A DNA stretch of 64,000 bases from Flavobacteriales bacterium (GTDB taxonomy: Bacteria; Bacteroidota; Bacteroidia; Flavobacteriales_E; Vicingaceae): NCBI GenBank assembly GCA_002401955.1, contig NVUQ01000005.1:1-64000 (forward strand), given 5' to 3'. Position 1 is the first letter of the stretch; every line of letters begins with the position of its first letter. Positions 61,815 to 64,000 of the stretch are shown here, one piece after another. A program made the translations under genes and the position numbers. A model generated the notes under the pieces. It ran no database searches. It was not told the origin of the DNA and saw only the letters and a program-made list of their open reading frames with translations.

Positions 61815-62678
61815 ATGTTTAACCAAAAAATAGGAGGAATAGTTATGAAAAATTTAATTGTAGTATTTGTTTTATCACTTTGTAGTAATGTGTTATTAGC
61901 TCACGGATTTTATGGAAGCAGTTATAACTCAGATTTAAACATTAAGATGTGGGATAACTCTAGTTTTATTATTACGATAGATAATGGTCATCCACGAAAA
62001 ACTAGAAATTTTAATTTGAAAAATATTGAGCCTGGTAATCATTTTGTGAAAATTGTAAAAAAGAAAAGAAATCATCATTATGGACATGGACACCCAAATC
62101 ACAATGGAGGAGGGTTTGTAGAAACAATTTTTAAAGGTAATATTAAGGTGCCAGCAAAAAGAAATGTATTTGTAAAAATTAAAGGAAAGAATCGCTTGAG
62201 TTTTAAATTCTTTAAAAAGAATCACAATCATCATGGTAATGGACACGGGCATAATAATCACCATAATAATAGTCATGGTAGTCATTATGGGTCTTTAAAC
62301 CATTATGATGATTGGAATTACGGTTGCGAGCCAATAAACAATCATGCAAGCCACAATAATCATAATGAGCATCATTATGGACCAATGAGTATGAGCGGTA
62401 ATAGTTTTAATGAATTGGTGAGATTGATGAATAAAGAACATTTTGACGATGATAGATTAGAGATAGCAAGACAAGCAATATCATCAAATAATATGGATGC
62501 AAAACAAGTTGCAAGAGTGTTAGAGCAGTTTACATTTGATAGTTCTAAACTTGAATTTGCAAAGATTGCCTACCGTAACACTATAGATAAAGAAAATTAT
62601 TTTGTTGTGAATAGTAAGTTCACGTTTTCAAGTAGCGTTTCAGATTTGAATAATTTTATAAGGCATACAAATGCATAA
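61815..62678 (+). CDS. His/Asn/Gly-rich exported protein with C-terminal DUF4476-like domain
   Basis: NHNHHGNGHGHNNHHNNSHGSHYGSL; MSGNSFNELVRLMNKEHFDDDRLEIARQAISSNNMDAKQVARVLEQFTFDSSKLEFAKIAY. Confidence 0.75.
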   Translation: MFNQKIGGIVMKNLIVVFVLSLCSNVLLAHGFYGSSYNSDLNIKMWDNSSFIITIDNGHPRKTRNFNLKNIEPGNHFVKIVKKKRNHHYGHGHPNHNGGGFVETIFKGNIKVPAKRNVFVKIKGKNRLSFKFFKKNHNHHGNGHGHNNHHNNSHGSHYGSLNHYDDWNYGCEPINNHASHNNHNEHHYGPMSMSGNSFNELVRLMNKEHFDDDRLEIARQAISSNNMDAKQVARVLEQFTFDSSKLEFAKIAYRNTIDKENYFVVNSKFTFSSSVSDLNNFIRHTNA

Positions 62679-62686
62679 CAAAAAAA

Positions 62687-62709
62687 ACTCCCGAAATAAT
62701 TTCGGGAGT
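62687..62709. terminator. Bidirectional terminator between convergent genes
   Basis: ACTCCCGAAATAATTTCGGGAGT flanked by A and T tracts. Confidence 0.85.
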
Positions 62710-62714
62710 TTTTT

Positions 62715-63992
62715 TTATTCTTCAACCATTTCGGTTTTAAATTCAGAAGTAGTATGAAAAGTTATTTCAGGATAATCGTTTTCTGCACTTTGTAATAAAA
62801 ATTTTGTTTGAGCTAAAAACACATAGTTATTATCTTTATCCTTTGCAATGTTTTGTGCTTTACGCCTAACAAATTCTTCCATTTTCCCTTCGTTATCAGT
62901 TGTCATCCAGCACGCTTTGTGTAAGTTTTTAGCTTCAAAAGCAGCAGAAGCACCATATTCATGTTCTAAACGATACTGAATTACTTCAAACTGTAATTCT
63001 CCAACCGTACCTACAATTTTACGATTACCAGGTTGTTGAATAAACAATTGAGCAACCCCCTCATCGGTTAATTGCTGAATCCCTTTTTCTAATTGCTTGG
63101 TTTTCATAGGATCTCTATTCACCAATTCTTTAAATATTTCAGGAGAAAAGCTAGGTATTCCTTGAAACTCCATTTTTTCACCTTCCGTTAAAGTATCTCC
63201 AATTTTAAAGTTTCCAGTATCGTACAAACCAATTACATCACCAGGGAAAGCTTCTTCAATAACGCTTTTATCTTGAGCCATAAAGCTGGTAGGATTACTA
63301 AAACGCATTTTTTTATCGATTCTAACATGCTGATAAAACTTGTTTCTTTCAAACTTACCAGAGCAAATTCTTAAAAAAGCAATACGATCTCTATGTTTAG
63401 GGTCTAAGTTGGCATGTATTTTAAAAATAAAACCACTAAATTTAGTATCTGTAGGGTGAATAACTTTAAGATTTGTTTCCCTGCTTCTAGGAAAAGGGGC
63501 AATCTTAACGAAAGTGTCTAACAACTCTTGAACCCCAAAATTATTTAATGCACTTCCAAAAAATACAGGAGCTAATTCTCCGGCATTATAAGCTTCTACA
63601 CTAAACTTATCATAAACACCTTCAATTAACTCTACATTCTCTCTTAATTCAACTGCAGCATCACCAATTTGCTCATCAAGAATAGGGTCATTAATATCTT
63701 TAATGGAAACAATGTCACTTTCCATTTTAGTTTTGTTGCTATCAAATAAGTTTAAATGATTCTCAAACATATTGTAAACCCCTTGAAAAGTACTTCCAAT
63801 TCCAATAGGCCAACTTAGGGGTCTAACTTTAATTCCTAAGTTAGATTCTATTTCATCCAATAAATCAAAAGAATCTTGACCTTCACGGTCCATTTTATTA
63901 ATAAAAACAATAACAGGAGTCTTTCGCATTCTACATACCTCCATCAATTTTTTTGTTTGAGCCTCAACACCATTGGCACAATCAATTACCAA
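62715..63992 (-). CDS. prfC: Peptide chain release factor 3, N-terminus beyond window edge
   Basis: FINKMDREGQDSFDLLDEIESNLGI; GALNNFGVQELLDTFVKIAPFPR-type RF3 architecture. Confidence 0.9.
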   Translation of the reverse strand: MVIDCANGVEAQTKKLMEVCRMRKTPVIVFINKMDREGQDSFDLLDEIESNLGIKVRPLSWPIGIGSTFQGVYNMFENHLNLFDSNKTKMESDIVSIKDINDPILDEQIGDAAVELRENVELIEGVYDKFSVEAYNAGELAPVFFGSALNNFGVQELLDTFVKIAPFPRSRETNLKVIHPTDTKFSGFIFKIHANLDPKHRDRIAFLRICSGKFERNKFYQHVRIDKKMRFSNPTSFMAQDKSVIEEAFPGDVIGLYDTGNFKIGDTLTEGEKMEFQGIPSFSPEIFKELVNRDPMKTKQLEKGIQQLTDEGVAQLFIQQPGNRKIVGTVGELQFEVIQYRLEHEYGASAAFEAKNLHKACWMTTDNEGKMEEFVRRKAQNIAKDKDNNYVFLAQTKFLLQSAENDYPEITFHTTSEFKTEMVEE

Positions 63993-64000
63993 AATAACAC

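Overview
The window is an AT-rich Bacteroidota (Flavobacteriia-like) chromosomal segment. Supporting signs are T9SS C-terminal sorting domains, TAnnTTTG-type promoters and typical gene content. Most of it is housekeeping or metabolic: paaH/paaG-like beta-oxidation genes, biotin carboxylase, BatA-like protein, dihydroorotase, NDH-2, MnmA, M49 peptidase, thioesterase/thiolase, RelA/SpoT, Fur-STAS-PurA, SCO and thioredoxin-like proteins, LpxL-like acyltransferase, and a prfC cut by the right edge. The main accessory system is a compact class I lanthipeptide-type RiPP locus (about 45.0-57.3 kb). It has a 72-aa GG-leader precursor, LanC, a full-length fused LanB, a C39-peptidase ABC transporter and an HlyD-like protein. 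A divergent propeller sensor kinase plus LytTR regulator follows, with tandem LytTR-like direct repeats in the divergent promoter. Other structure: (1) three adjacent secreted-protein genes separated by near-identical ~230-bp intergenic blocks, with duplicated signal-peptide and sorting-domain ends around unrelated interiors; (2) several unrelated intergenic tracts with 7-nt periodicity; (3) a dispersed nested-palindrome element (GTCAGTTCGAGTG...TATCGAGAAC); (4) a 54-bp tandem repeat that copies the start site of a four-helix-bundle gene; (5) a frameshifted T9SS sorting-domain relic. All calls come from reading the sequence; no database search was run.
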